64,000 bases of DNA from Caballeronia jiangsuensis. Its GTDB lineage: Bacteria; Pseudomonadota; Gammaproteobacteria; Burkholderiales; Burkholderiaceae. The position numbers and the translations under genes were made by a program. Of this stretch, positions 8,861 to 18,976 are shown piece after piece; the first letter of the stretch is position 1; each line of letters begins with the position of its first letter. The DNA is taken from NCBI GenBank assembly GCA_000648925.1, contig JFHF01000012.1:109231-173230 (forward strand), given 5' to 3'. A model generated the notes under the pieces. It did no database searches, was not told the DNA's origin, and saw nothing but the letters and a program-made list of their open reading frames with translations.

Positions 8861-11533
8861 ATGCCCACCGACTCCCCATCCACCGAACTCGTATTGAAGA
8901 CCATGGCGCCGCGCGCGCCGTCGGGCCTGCTCGCGCGCGCGCGTTTGAACGCGGAAAGCGCCCGCAGCCAGATCGTGCTCGTGCAGGCGGGCGCGGGGTA
9001 CGGCAAGACCTCGCTGCTCGCGCAATGGCGGCGCGAGTTTCTGGCGCGCGGCGCGGCTGTCGCATGGCTGCTCGCCGACGATCGCGACGACGCCGAACGC
9101 TTTCTGCGCGCGCTCGTCCACGCGATCCGCACGGGCTGTGCGCGTCCCGGCTTCGGGCGGCTCATCGCCAAAGGCGCGGGCGCGCCCGGCCCGTTCGATC
9201 TCGCCACGGCCTGGCTCGCCGAACTCGCGCAGTTGTCGCTCGATGTCGTGCTGATCGTCGATGAAGCGGACCGGCTGCCCGCCTCGGGCGCGCACATGCT
9301 CGATTACGTGATGCACAACGCGCCGCAGAATCTGCGCATCGTGGCGGCGGGGCGTCAGGGGCTCGACAAACCGGCGGCGGAACTGCTCGCGTACGGACAG
9401 GCGGAACTCATCGGTCCGGAGGCGCTGCGCTTTCGTGTCGACGACACCATCGCGCTCGTCACGCAGCGTTTCGGCGCGCGCGTGGATGCCGATGCCTGCG
9501 CCCGGCTCTTCGAAATCACCGATGGCTGGCCGCTCGGCCTGCAACTCGCGCTCACCGCGATGGCGCGCGCCCAGGACCCGCGCGCGGCGCTCGACAACCT
9601 CGCGGCGGGGCCGCGCGGCCTGCGCGAGCCGCTGGTCGCGGCGCTGCTCAGCGAACTGTCATCGGACGACGAGCGCTTTCTGGTCGAGATCAGCGTCGTG
9701 GACGTGCTGCATCCCGAGTTGTGCGCGGAGCTGACCGATGCCGCCGATGCGCCGCAGCGCCTCGCGCGGCTCGTGCGCGACACGCCCGTCTTCGTTACGG
9801 CGGAAGAAAGCGACTGGTGCCGTCTGCATCCGCTCGCGCGCGATGTGCTTCAGACACGGCTCGGCGCGCTCGCGGACGACGAGCGCGCGGCGCTGCACCG
9901 GCGCGCGGCGCGCTGGCTGGGCGCGCGCGGCATGCTCGAACAGGCGGCGCGTCACGCACACGCGGCGGGCGAGCGCGAACACGCCTACGAACTCGCGGAG
10001 CGCTCGCTGCACGATGCCGTGAAGCAGGGCCAGCTCGGCACCGTGCTCGACTGGCTGGAGCGATTGCCGGAAGACGAACTGGAACAGCGCCCGCGCCTGT
10101 GCCTCGCCGTCGCGTGGGCGCTCGCGCTGGGCGAACGTCATCGCGAGGCGGAGCGGCAGGTGCAGCGCGTGCTCGCATCGCCCGGCGCCGACGACGCCCT
10201 GCGCTACGAATGCGCGCTGATCACGAGCGCGGCCGCCTGGTACGCCGACGATCCCGACCGTTTCGTGGCGATCTTCGAGCCGTGGGCGCAAAAGCCGCCC
10301 GCCAAGGATTCGTGGCTCTCGCAGGCGCACGCGAACCGTCTCGCCGCCCGCGCGATGCTGCTCGGCGAACCCGCGCAGGCGCGCAGGCTCCAGCAGGCCG
10401 TGACGCGCGCGCAGATCGGCAAGGGGCTCGGCTATGTCGTGCGCTGGGGCGATCACATGGTCGGCCTGACGTGGCTGCAGGAAGGGCAGGTGAAGCTCGC
10501 CGAGAGCGTGCTGCTGCCCGCGCTCGCGAGCGCCGAAGAGGATCTCGGCCGGCGTCATCCGCTGACCTGTATGTTCGCGGCGACGTGCGCGTCGATCGCC
10601 TACGAGGACGATCGCATCGACGAGGCCGGCGCGCTGCTCGCCAATCGCCTCGACGTGCTCGAACACGCGGCGATGCCGGAGACGGTGATGCTCGCGTATC
10701 GCACGGCGGCGCGCATCGCGGCCTTGCGCGGCGACGAGCATCGCGCGCTCGATCTGCTCGAAATGCTTCACGCGATGGGCGTCGCGCGCAATCTGCCGCG
10801 TCTGTGCGCGACGAGTCTCGCCGAGCAGGTGAGCGCGCATGCGGGCCGTTATCGCGCGCAGACCTGCGACGCGCTGGTCGAGCGCATCGATGCGATCGTC
10901 GATGAACATGCGCCCGCGCGCGGACCGATCTGGCGCCGCTCGATGCACATGCTCCAGTCGATGGCGCACGGCGGCGCGGCGCTCGCGCGTCAGGACTGGC
11001 AGGCCGCGATCGAACCGCTCGCGCAGGCCGAACAGATCGCCGTGACGATGAAGCTCGGCCGCCAGCGCATCGAACTGATGGCCTTGCGCGCGTTCGCGCA
11101 GGAACGCGCGAGCGGCGACGGACACGCGCCGTTTCTCGAAGCGTTGAACCTCGCGCGCACGTATCACCTCGGGCGCGTGCTGATCGACGCGCACCCGGCG
11201 CTCGCCGACTGGGCGCGCCGCCTGAGCGAAGCTGGCGACATGAATGCGGGCGAGCGGCCGGTCGTGCCGCCGCATGTCGTGCGCGTGCCGCCGCGTTCCG
11301 GAGAAGGCGGCCCGCGCGCGTTGCCGAGCGTGATCCTCACGCCGAAGGAGCGCGAGATTCTCGAACTGCTCGCGCGCAACCTGAGCAACAAGGAGATCGC
11401 GCTCGCGGCGGCGGTCGGCGAAGGCACGGTCAAGTGGCATCTGAAGAATCTCTTCGGCAAGCTCGACGCGAGTTCGCGCAAGCATGCGGTGCGTCGCGCG
11501 CTCGCGCTCGGCCTGCTCGAAGGCGTGCAATGA
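8861..11533 (+). CDS. MalT-like LuxR-family transcriptional regulator (STAND ATPase)
   Basis: 890 residues, the size of MalT. Walker A is AGAGYGKTS (43-51) and Walker B VVLIVDEAD (129-137), followed by the winged and helical parts of a STAND NTPase, a TPR-like helical middle (~350-780) and a C-terminal LuxR helix-turn-helix at ~822-888 (LTPKEREILELLARNLSNKEIA, then GTVKWHLKNLFGKL). Such proteins oligomerise on an effector, in MalT maltotriose, and activate transcription. It lies directly upstream of glgP and glgX on the same strand, so control of glycogen/maltodextrin use is a reasonable inference. No good ribosome-binding site precedes the ATG. Confidence 0.88.
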   Translation: MPTDSPSTELVLKTMAPRAPSGLLARARLNAESARSQIVLVQAGAGYGKTSLLAQWRREFLARGAAVAWLLADDRDDAERFLRALVHAIRTGCARPGFGRLIAKGAGAPGPFDLATAWLAELAQLSLDVVLIVDEADRLPASGAHMLDYVMHNAPQNLRIVAAGRQGLDKPAAELLAYGQAELIGPEALRFRVDDTIALVTQRFGARVDADACARLFEITDGWPLGLQLALTAMARAQDPRAALDNLAAGPRGLREPLVAALLSELSSDDERFLVEISVVDVLHPELCAELTDAADAPQRLARLVRDTPVFVTAEESDWCRLHPLARDVLQTRLGALADDERAALHRRAARWLGARGMLEQAARHAHAAGEREHAYELAERSLHDAVKQGQLGTVLDWLERLPEDELEQRPRLCLAVAWALALGERHREAERQVQRVLASPGADDALRYECALITSAAAWYADDPDRFVAIFEPWAQKPPAKDSWLSQAHANRLAARAMLLGEPAQARRLQQAVTRAQIGKGLGYVVRWGDHMVGLTWLQEGQVKLAESVLLPALASAEEDLGRRHPLTCMFAATCASIAYEDDRIDEAGALLANRLDVLEHAAMPETVMLAYRTAARIAALRGDEHRALDLLEMLHAMGVARNLPRLCATSLAEQVSAHAGRYRAQTCDALVERIDAIVDEHAPARGPIWRRSMHMLQSMAHGGAALARQDWQAAIEPLAQAEQIAVTMKLGRQRIELMALRAFAQERASGDGHAPFLEALNLARTYHLGRVLIDAHPALADWARRLSEAGDMNAGERPVVPPHVVRVPPRSGEGGPRALPSVILTPKEREILELLARNLSNKEIALAAAVGEGTVKWHLKNLFGKLDASSRKHAVRRALALGLLEGVQ

Positions 11534-11672
11534 CGTTGCGCGGCGCGTCGATTGCGCAAATGGAAACAATCGGACGTTCGACGCCTGTGGATGCAACGGA
11601 CGTGCGCCGCTTGTAATCGCCGCCGCCTAACATATTCTTGCTCAGTGTGATGACCCGAACCGGGGAGCGACC

Positions 11673-14171
11673 ATGAGCGATGTACCCGCATTCGATGCAG
11701 GCGCGAACGTCAGAGCCGCCGCGAGCGACGTGCCCGGCTATGCGTTCCAGCATGACGTCGTGAGGAATCTCATTTGCCGTCAGGCGCGCTATCCGGACAT
11801 CGCGACGCAGCAGGACTGGTACATGGCGCTCGCCTACAGCGTGCGGGACCGGATGCTCGCGCGCTGGGCCGCGTCGATGAAGACCTATGCGGCGAAGGAC
11901 ATCAAGGTCGCCTGCTATCTTTCGGCGGAATTCCTGATCGGCCCGCAACTCGGCAATAACCTGCTCAATCTCGACATGCAAGCCGAAGCGCGCGAAGCGC
12001 TGCACGCGCTCGGCCACGATCTCGACAGCCTGCTCGCCATCGAAGAAGAGCCGGGGCTCGGCAACGGCGGACTCGGACGGCTCGCCGCGTGCTATCTGGA
12101 CTCGCTCGCGACGCTGGAGATTCCCGCGATCGGCTATGGCATACGCTACGAGTTCGGCATCTTCGATCAGGAGATCCGCGACGGCTGGCAGGCCGAAACC
12201 ACCGACAAGTGGCTGCAAAAGGGCAATCCGTGGGAAATCGTGCGCCCCGATGTCAGCTACTACGTTTCCTTCGCCGGACACACGGAAAGCGAAACGGATG
12301 CCGATGGCCGGCTGCGCGTGCGCTGGATTCCGAGGCGGCAGGTAAAGGGCGTCGCGTGCGACATGCCGGTGCAGGGTTATCGCGTCGATACCTGCAACAT
12401 CCTGCGCCTGTGGAAGAGCGAGGCGGTCGAGTCCTTCGACTTTCAGGACTTCAACGCGGGCGAATACTACGAGGCCGTCGAGGAAAAGGTCATCTCGGAG
12501 ACGCTCTCGAAAGTGCTCTATCCGAACGATGAGCCCGAAGCCGGCAAGCGCCTGCGTCTCGCGCAGCAGTACTTCTTCGTCTCATGCTCGCTTCAGGACA
12601 TGCTGCGCATGATGGATGCGAAGGGCACGTCGATCGACCGTTTCGCGGACCTTTTCGCCGCGCAGCTCAACGATACGCATCCGTCCGTCGCGGTGGCGGA
12701 GCTGATGCGTCTGCTCATCGACGAGCGTGGACTTTCATGGGATGCGGCGTGGGACGTCACGCGGCGCACGCTCGCCTATACGAATCACACGCTCCTGCCC
12801 GAAGCGCTCGAAACATGGGGCTTGCCGCTCTTTCAGAGCCTGTTGCCGCGCCCGCTCGAAATCATCTACGAAATCAATCGCCGCTTTCTCGACGATGTGC
12901 GCCGCAAGTATCCCGGCGACGATGCGCGCGTCAAACGCATGTCGCTGATCGACGAAACCGGCGACAAGAAAGTGCGCATGGCGAATCTCGCGACGGTCGG
13001 CAGTCATGCGGTCAACGGTGTCGCGGCGCTGCATTCGGACTTGCTGAAGCAGACCGTGCTGCGCGATTTCGCCGACATGTTCCCGGAGCATTTCCTTAAC
13101 GTGACGAACGGCGTCACGCCGCGCCGCTTTCTGATGCTGAGCAATCCGGGGCTCGCGGGCCTGCTCGACAAGACCATCGGCGATGGCTGGCGCAGCGATC
13201 TCGCACGTCTCGATGCGCTCGCGGCCCACGCCGACGATGCCGCCTTTCACGAGGCATGGCGCGCGATACGGCGCGACAACAAGACCGCGCTCGCGGCGCG
13301 CATCAGGACCTCGACCGGCATCGACGTCGATCCGGATGCGCTTTTCGATATTCAGGTGAAGCGCATCCACGAATACAAGCGTCAGCATCTGAATGCGCTT
13401 TACATCATCACGCTGTACAGGCGCCTGTGCCGTGATCCCGATTCCGATGCGGCCTCGCGCTGCTTCATCTTCGGCGGAAAGGCCGCGCCGGGTTATGCGA
13501 TGGCGAAGCTCATCATCCGCCTGATCAACGGCATCGCGGAAGTCGTGAACAACGATGCGAGCATCAAAGGCCGCATGAAAGTGGTCTTTTATCCCGACTT
13601 CAACGTGAAGAACGGGCACTGGATCTATCCCGCAGCGGACCTCTCCGAGCAGATATCGACGGCGGGCAAGGAGGCATCGGGCACCGGCAACATGAAGTTC
13701 ATGATCAACGGCGCGCTGACGATCGGCACGCTCGACGGCGCGAACGTGGAGATTCGCGAGGAAGCGGGCGCGGAGAACTTCTTCCTCTTCGGCCTCACCG
13801 CGCAACAAGTGGACGAGTTGAAGCACACCGGATATCGCCCCGCGGATTACGCGCAACAGAACGACGACCTGCGCGATGCGCTCGATCAGATCGCGCAAGG
13901 CCGCTTCTCGCGCGGCGACAAGGAGATGTTCCGCCCGCTCCTCGATAACCTGCTGCACCATGATCCCTTCCTCGTGCTCCCCGACTTCGCCGATTACGTT
14001 GCGTGTCAGGATCGCGTGAGCGAAGCATGGCGCGACGCGCGGCAATGGACGCGCATGTCGATCATGAATACGGCGCGCTCGGGCAAGTTCTCGTCGGACC
14101 GTGCGATCGGCGAGTATTGCGAGCGCATCTGGAAGACGCGTCCCGTGAGGATCGATCTTGCTCAGTCCTGA
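11673..14171 (+). CDS. glgP: Glycogen/starch/alpha-glucan phosphorylase
   Basis: 832 residues, standard length for GT35. The pyridoxal phosphate site GTGNMKFMINGALTIGTLDG is intact, with the Schiff-base lysine at about residue 675. N-terminal landmarks such as YLSAEFLIGPQL and EEPGLGNGGLGRLAACYLDS are also present. It releases glucose-1-phosphate from alpha-1,4-glucan chains in the cytoplasm. GGGGAG lies before the ATG. Its end overlaps the start of the debranching enzyme by 14 bp, so the two are translated as a unit; together they make a glycogen breakdown pair without the synthesis genes glgA/B/C nearby. Confidence 0.97.
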   Translation: MSDVPAFDAGANVRAAASDVPGYAFQHDVVRNLICRQARYPDIATQQDWYMALAYSVRDRMLARWAASMKTYAAKDIKVACYLSAEFLIGPQLGNNLLNLDMQAEAREALHALGHDLDSLLAIEEEPGLGNGGLGRLAACYLDSLATLEIPAIGYGIRYEFGIFDQEIRDGWQAETTDKWLQKGNPWEIVRPDVSYYVSFAGHTESETDADGRLRVRWIPRRQVKGVACDMPVQGYRVDTCNILRLWKSEAVESFDFQDFNAGEYYEAVEEKVISETLSKVLYPNDEPEAGKRLRLAQQYFFVSCSLQDMLRMMDAKGTSIDRFADLFAAQLNDTHPSVAVAELMRLLIDERGLSWDAAWDVTRRTLAYTNHTLLPEALETWGLPLFQSLLPRPLEIIYEINRRFLDDVRRKYPGDDARVKRMSLIDETGDKKVRMANLATVGSHAVNGVAALHSDLLKQTVLRDFADMFPEHFLNVTNGVTPRRFLMLSNPGLAGLLDKTIGDGWRSDLARLDALAAHADDAAFHEAWRAIRRDNKTALAARIRTSTGIDVDPDALFDIQVKRIHEYKRQHLNALYIITLYRRLCRDPDSDAASRCFIFGGKAAPGYAMAKLIIRLINGIAEVVNNDASIKGRMKVVFYPDFNVKNGHWIYPAADLSEQISTAGKEASGTGNMKFMINGALTIGTLDGANVEIREEAGAENFFLFGLTAQQVDELKHTGYRPADYAQQNDDLRDALDQIAQGRFSRGDKEMFRPLLDNLLHHDPFLVLPDFADYVACQDRVSEAWRDARQWTRMSIMNTARSGKFSSDRAIGEYCERIWKTRPVRIDLAQS

Positions 14172-16251
14172 CGCGCACGGCCGGAAAAGCTATCGCACGC
14201 AGCCCGGCTCGCGCTTTCCGCTCGGCGCCACGGTCGTGCCGGGCGGCGTGAACTTCTGCGCGTTCTGCCGGCGCGCGACGCGTGTGGAACTGCTGCTGTA
14301 CGCATCGGAGGAGAGCGCCGAGCCGTTTCAGGTCGTCGCGCTGACGAGCGAGGCGAACCGCACGTATCTCTTCTGGCATGTGTTCGTCGAAGATCTTCCG
14401 TTGCGCTGCTGCTATACGTGGCGCGCATATGGCCCGCTCGGCGTGCCGCAGATGAGCGACGAGCACGCGAGCCGCAAGGAACTGCTCGATCCGCACGCGC
14501 GCGGCGTGAGCGACCGCTTCTATCGCCGTCAGCATGCCGCCGATGCGCACGCGGCCGGTCACGCATCGCTCAGGGGCATCGTCACGGCGCCGCTCGACCG
14601 CGCCGACGACGATATCGAAATCCGCACGCTCGACGACGCGATCATCTACGAGCTGCATGTGGGCGGCTTCACGCGGCATCCGTCGAGCGGCGTGCGCCAT
14701 CCCGGCACGTTCGCGGGTCTCATCGAGAAAATCCCTTATCTGAAGGCGCTCGGCGTCACGCACGTCGAACTGTTGCCGGTGATGGCCTTCGATGAACAGG
14801 ACATTCCGCCGTTCGCCGCGGCCCGTGGCCTTTCCAACTACTGGGGCTACAGCACGCATAGCTTTTACAGCCCGCATCCGCGCTATTGCGTGGCGCCCGC
14901 GCGAGCGCCGCAGGAGTTCCGCGAATTCGTCGATGCCTTGCACGCGGCGGGCATTCGCGTGTTGCTCGATGTCGTGTTCAATCACACCTCGGAGGCGGGC
15001 AAGAACGGACCGGTGATCCATTTCAAGGTCTTCGCCAACGAGGCGTTCTATCAGATCGATTCGAACGATGCGCGGCACTATCGCGACTACACCGGCTGCG
15101 GCAATACGCTCAACTGCAATCATCCGCTGGTGTCGGCGTTCATCATGCGCTGCCTCGAATACTGGGTTCGCGAGCTCGATGTCGATGGATTCCGCTTCGA
15201 TCTCGCGAGCGTATTCGTGCGCGGCGAGCACGGCGAATTGTTGCGCACGCCGCCTTTGCCGTGGGCGATGGAAGCATCGCCGGTGCTCGCGCGCGTGCCG
15301 TTGATCGCGGAAGCATGGGACGCGGGCGGCCTCTATCACGTCGGCTCGTTTCCGGGCATGACGTGGGCCGAATGGAACGGGCGTTACCGCGATGTGATCC
15401 GGCGTTTCGTGCGCGGCGATCCGGGCATCGTGGGCGACGTGTGCACGTGCATCGCGGGCAGCGCGGACCTTTATCAGAACGATGGCCGGCTGCCTGCGAA
15501 CAGCATCAACTTCGTGACCTGTCACGATGGCTTCACGCTGAGCGATCTCGTGAGCTACGAGGCGAAGCATAACGAAGCGAACGGCGAGGACAACCGCGAC
15601 GGCAGCAACGACAATCTCTCGTGGAATTGCGGCGCGGAAGGCGAGACCGACGACCCCGCGATCATCGGCCTGCGGCTGCGACAGGCGCGCAACTTCATGG
15701 CGATCCTGCTCCTGAGCCAGGGCGTGCCGATGCTGCTCGCCGGCGACGAAATCCTGCGCAGCCAGCGCGGCAACAACAACGCTTTCTGTCAGGACAACGC
15801 GCTCTCGTGGATCGACTGGCAACTCTCCGGCGACGCCCTCGACATGCTGCGCTTCGTGCGCGAGATGATCGCGCTGCGCAAGCGTCACGCGAGTCTGCGC
15901 CGCCGGCGCTTTCTGACGGGGCAGCCGTCGAACGGGCAGACGCACGCCGATGTAGCATGGCATGGCGAACGGCTCGATGCGCCCGCGTGGCACGATCCCG
16001 GCGCGCGCCTCGTGGCGTTCACGCTCGCGGGCCTGGCGGCGGGCGAGCCGATGCTGCACATCGTCTTCAACATGAACGACGACGCACGTGATATTGCTCT
16101 ACCTGTGATCGATAGCGGAAGCTGGCGGCGTATCGTGGACACGGCGGCGCAGGCACCGCTGGATATCGTCGCCGATGTCGAGAGGGCGTCGGTCGAACGC
16201 GCTGCATGCCGGGTCGGCGCGCGCAGCGTCGTCGTGCTCGAATCGCGTTGA
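14158..16251 (+). CDS. glgX: Glycogen debranching enzyme (GlgX/isoamylase type)
   Basis: 697 residues: a CBM48/isoamylase N-domain (residues ~15-110, e.g. GATVVPGGVNFCAF) followed by a GH13 subfamily 11 barrel. The three catalytic acids are visible: Asp348 (DGFRFDLAS), Glu385 (LIAEAWD) and Asp457 (VTCHDGFT). The substrate loop YWGYST and the NH of VVFNHTSE are typical. It cuts alpha-1,6 branches left by glycogen phosphorylase. Translation starts at TTG within the end of glgP; GAGG lies seven bases before it and no ATG in frame would preserve the N-domain. Confidence 0.95.
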   Translation: MLSPDAHGRKSYRTQPGSRFPLGATVVPGGVNFCAFCRRATRVELLLYASEESAEPFQVVALTSEANRTYLFWHVFVEDLPLRCCYTWRAYGPLGVPQMSDEHASRKELLDPHARGVSDRFYRRQHAADAHAAGHASLRGIVTAPLDRADDDIEIRTLDDAIIYELHVGGFTRHPSSGVRHPGTFAGLIEKIPYLKALGVTHVELLPVMAFDEQDIPPFAAARGLSNYWGYSTHSFYSPHPRYCVAPARAPQEFREFVDALHAAGIRVLLDVVFNHTSEAGKNGPVIHFKVFANEAFYQIDSNDARHYRDYTGCGNTLNCNHPLVSAFIMRCLEYWVRELDVDGFRFDLASVFVRGEHGELLRTPPLPWAMEASPVLARVPLIAEAWDAGGLYHVGSFPGMTWAEWNGRYRDVIRRFVRGDPGIVGDVCTCIAGSADLYQNDGRLPANSINFVTCHDGFTLSDLVSYEAKHNEANGEDNRDGSNDNLSWNCGAEGETDDPAIIGLRLRQARNFMAILLLSQGVPMLLAGDEILRSQRGNNNAFCQDNALSWIDWQLSGDALDMLRFVREMIALRKRHASLRRRRFLTGQPSNGQTHADVAWHGERLDAPAWHDPGARLVAFTLAGLAAGEPMLHIVFNMNDDARDIALPVIDSGSWRRIVDTAAQAPLDIVADVERASVERAACRVGARSVVVLESR

Positions 16252-16337
16252 TGTAAGGTGTTGCTGGACTGCGCGGAGTAAAGCGCCTTTAATGTTCGTG
16301 TACTGCTGAGTTGCTTTGTCCACCCACAGGAGGCGGC

Positions 16338-17927
16338 ATGGATGCAGTCAGGGCCTTTCTCGAGAATCAGTCGCTGTTCGCGCTCTTCCTGACGATCGCG
16401 CTCGGGTATCTGATCGGCGAGATCAATATCAAGGGCGTGGCGCTCGGTTCCGGCGCGGTGCTGTTCGTCGGGCTCGCGATCGGCGCATTTGCGCCGAAGT
16501 CCGCGCCGCCGCCCTTGCTCGGCACACTCGGGCTGCTGCTGTTTCTCTATGGCATCGGCATTCAATACGGCGCGCAGTTCTTTCGCGGGCTCACCAGCCG
16601 CGATGGCGCGAAGGCGAACCTGGCCGCCTGCATCGGCGTGGTCGCCTCGGGCCTCGTCGCCTGCGGCCTGATTCACTTCGGTATCTCGCTCGCCGATGCG
16701 CTCGGCATGTTCGCCGGCAGCGGCACCAGCACGGCGAGTTTGCAGGTCGCGATCGCATCGATGAAAAGCAACGATGCCGCCGTGGCCTACAGCATCTCGT
16801 ATCCGTTCGGCGTCGCCGGTCCGATCCTCTTCATTTACCTGCTCAACGTCACGCTGAAGGTGAAGATTCAAAAGCCGCCGGCGAAGCTGATCGAAACGGC
16901 GGAAATCGCGCTGAGAAACGCGAGCCTCTTCGGTCTGAAACTGTCGGAGCTTGCGAGCCGCCTGCCTTCCGGCGTGGTGATCGCCGCGGTGCGGCGCGCG
17001 CATCATAATCAGTTGCCCACGGCCGACTTCACGCTGCGCGCCGACGACGTGCTCCTCGCGACCGCCACCGACCGGCGTCTGCTCGACGAAGCCACCGCGC
17101 TGTGCGGCGAATTGCAGCCGGGACGCATGGCGAGCCATCGCGAAGACCTCGACTACATGCGCGTGTTCGCGTCGAATCCGGCGGTCGTCGGCATGGCGCT
17201 CGGCGATATCCGCTTTCCCGACGGCGTGAACTGCGCGGTCGCGCACGTGCGCCGCGGCGACGCCGACATGGTCTCGACGCCCGATCTGATCCTCGAAGCG
17301 GGCGACCGGGTCGGCCTGCTCGTCAATCGTACGCATCAGGCGACGATGCGCACGTTCTTCGGCGATTCGATCAAGGGCACGGCCGACCTGAGCTTCATCT
17401 GCCTCGGGATCGGCGCGGCGCTGGGCCTGCTCGTCGGCGCGATTCCGCTGCCGGTTCCCGGCCTCGGCGCGTTCAGCCTCGGGCTCGCCGCGTTGCTGCT
17501 GGTCGCGCTGTGTCTCGGCAAGACGCGGCGCAACGGGCCGTTCGTCTGGGTGATGCCGCTGTCGGCGAATCTCGTGCTGCGCAACCTCGGCCTCACGATC
17601 TTCCTCGCGCAAGTGGGCATTTCCTGCGGGCCGAAGTTCGTCGCGACCGTGGCCACGGCCGGGCCGATCCTGCTGGTCTTCGGTGTGATCACGCTGCTGG
17701 TTCTCGTGAGCGTCACGGCGGTGTGCTGCCTGTGGATCTTCAAGCTGCCCTTCGATACGTCGATCGGCGTGATCTGCGGCGCGACCGGCAATCCGGCGAT
17801 CCTCGCGTTCGCCAATCGCGTCGCGCCGACCGATCAGCCCGACATCATGTACGCGATGATTTTCCCGTCGATGACCATCGTCAAAGTGCTTTTCGTGCAG
17901 ATTGCCATATCGCTTGCCGCGGGTTAG
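16338..17927 (+). CDS. AspT/YidE-family putative transporter with RCK_C domains
   Basis: 529 residues. Two blocks of about five to six membrane helices (residues ~5-170 and ~355-529) flank a soluble middle with two TrkA-C (RCK_C)-like domains (~185-345, e.g. RADDVLLATATDR and LEAGDRVGLLVNR), the layout of the aspartate:alanine exchanger family. Each membrane block has the family motif: G-S-G-T-S-T-A-S-L-Q and GATGNPAILAF. The substrate is not readable; anion or amino-acid exchange is the known range of the family. A textbook AGGAGG is five bases before ATG 16338. It lies between glgX and the lactate dehydrogenase gene and may be part of the same transcript. Confidence 0.85.
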   Translation: MDAVRAFLENQSLFALFLTIALGYLIGEINIKGVALGSGAVLFVGLAIGAFAPKSAPPPLLGTLGLLLFLYGIGIQYGAQFFRGLTSRDGAKANLAACIGVVASGLVACGLIHFGISLADALGMFAGSGTSTASLQVAIASMKSNDAAVAYSISYPFGVAGPILFIYLLNVTLKVKIQKPPAKLIETAEIALRNASLFGLKLSELASRLPSGVVIAAVRRAHHNQLPTADFTLRADDVLLATATDRRLLDEATALCGELQPGRMASHREDLDYMRVFASNPAVVGMALGDIRFPDGVNCAVAHVRRGDADMVSTPDLILEAGDRVGLLVNRTHQATMRTFFGDSIKGTADLSFICLGIGAALGLLVGAIPLPVPGLGAFSLGLAALLLVALCLGKTRRNGPFVWVMPLSANLVLRNLGLTIFLAQVGISCGPKFVATVATAGPILLVFGVITLLVLVSVTAVCCLWIFKLPFDTSIGVICGATGNPAILAFANRVAPTDQPDIMYAMIFPSMTIVKVLFVQIAISLAAG

Positions 17928-17968
17928 ACCTTGCGTCACCATGCCATCAAAATCTGAAGGAGCGCATC

Positions 17969-18964
17969 ATGGAAGTGGCGATCTACAGCTCGACACCCTA
18001 CGAGCGTGAGTATCTCGACGAAGCAAACAAGATCGAGAAGCATAAGCTCAGATACCACGACATGTCGCTCGATATGGACACGGTCGAGCTCGCGGCGGGC
18101 TATGGCGCCGTCTGCATCTTTGTCAACGACAAGGCGGACGCCGAGGTGCTCGAAGCGCTGCACAAGGGCGGCACGCGTCTGGTCGCGCTGCGCTGCACGG
18201 GCTTCAACAATGTCGATCTCGCGGCCGCCGCGAAGCTCGGCATCAGGGTCGTTCGCGTCGTCAATTATTCGCCGAACTCGGTGGCGGAGCACGCGGTTGC
18301 GCTCTTGCTCGCGATCAATCGCAAGGTGCATCGCGCGTATAACCGCACGCGCGATTCGAACTTCTCGCTCGACGGCCTCATCGGCTTCGATCTGTACGGC
18401 AAGACGGTGGCTGTCGTGGGCACGGGCAAGATCGGCTGCGTCTTCGCGAAGATCATGCAGGGCTTCGGCTGCAACGTGATCGGCTACGATCCGTATCCGT
18501 CGAAGCAATTCGAGGCGCTGGGGCTGCACTATGCGACCCCCGGCGAGATAGGCGAGCGCGCGGACATCGTCGCGCTGTTCTGTCCGCTGACGCCGCAGAC
18601 GCATCACATCATCAATTCGGAGTCGCTCAGGCGTGCAAAGCGCGGCGCGCTGCTCGTCAACACGAGCCGCGGCGCGCTGATCGACACGGAAGCCGTCATC
18701 GAGGCGCTCAAGACCGGCCAGCTCGGCGGTCTCGCGATCGATGTCTACGAACAGGAAGCGGATCTTTTCTTCCGCGATCTGTCGAGCGAAATCATCACCG
18801 ACGACATTTTCCAGCGGCTCGTCTCGTTCCCGAATGTCATCGTGACGGGACATCAGGCTTACCTGACCCGCGAAGCATTGACGACGATCTGCGAAACCAC
18901 GCTGCAGAGCATTACGGCTTTCGAAAAGAACGCGCCTCTGGAAAACGAGGTGAAGGTCAAATAG
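17969..18964 (+). CDS. ldhA: Fermentative D-lactate dehydrogenase
   Basis: 331 residues of the 2-hydroxyacid dehydrogenase family. The NAD-binding GTGKIG is at 151-156. The catalytic Arg (NTSRGALID), Glu (VYEQEADLFF) and His (TGHQAYLT) are in place. VYEQEADLFF and the NVDLAAA segment match the LdhA branch that reduces pyruvate to D-lactate and regenerates NAD when respiration is limited. The start has AAGGAG seven bases upstream. It follows the AspT-type transporter by 41 bp and precedes a VIT-like gene by 12 bp, suggesting a common operon. Confidence 0.93.
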   Translation: MEVAIYSSTPYEREYLDEANKIEKHKLRYHDMSLDMDTVELAAGYGAVCIFVNDKADAEVLEALHKGGTRLVALRCTGFNNVDLAAAAKLGIRVVRVVNYSPNSVAEHAVALLLAINRKVHRAYNRTRDSNFSLDGLIGFDLYGKTVAVVGTGKIGCVFAKIMQGFGCNVIGYDPYPSKQFEALGLHYATPGEIGERADIVALFCPLTPQTHHIINSESLRRAKRGALLVNTSRGALIDTEAVIEALKTGQLGGLAIDVYEQEADLFFRDLSSEIITDDIFQRLVSFPNVIVTGHQAYLTREALTTICETTLQSITAFEKNAPLENEVKVK

Positions 18965-18976
18965 CGGCGCTAGCCG

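Noticed and set aside
9659..11596. A 645-codon open frame antisense to the LuxR regulator
   Set aside because: Low-complexity Arg/Ala/His composition; the plus-strand gene has complete Walker and HTH motifs.
15885..17942. A 685-codon open frame antisense to glgX and the AspT-type transporter
   Set aside because: It crosses two genuine genes and shows no domain or codon bias of its own.
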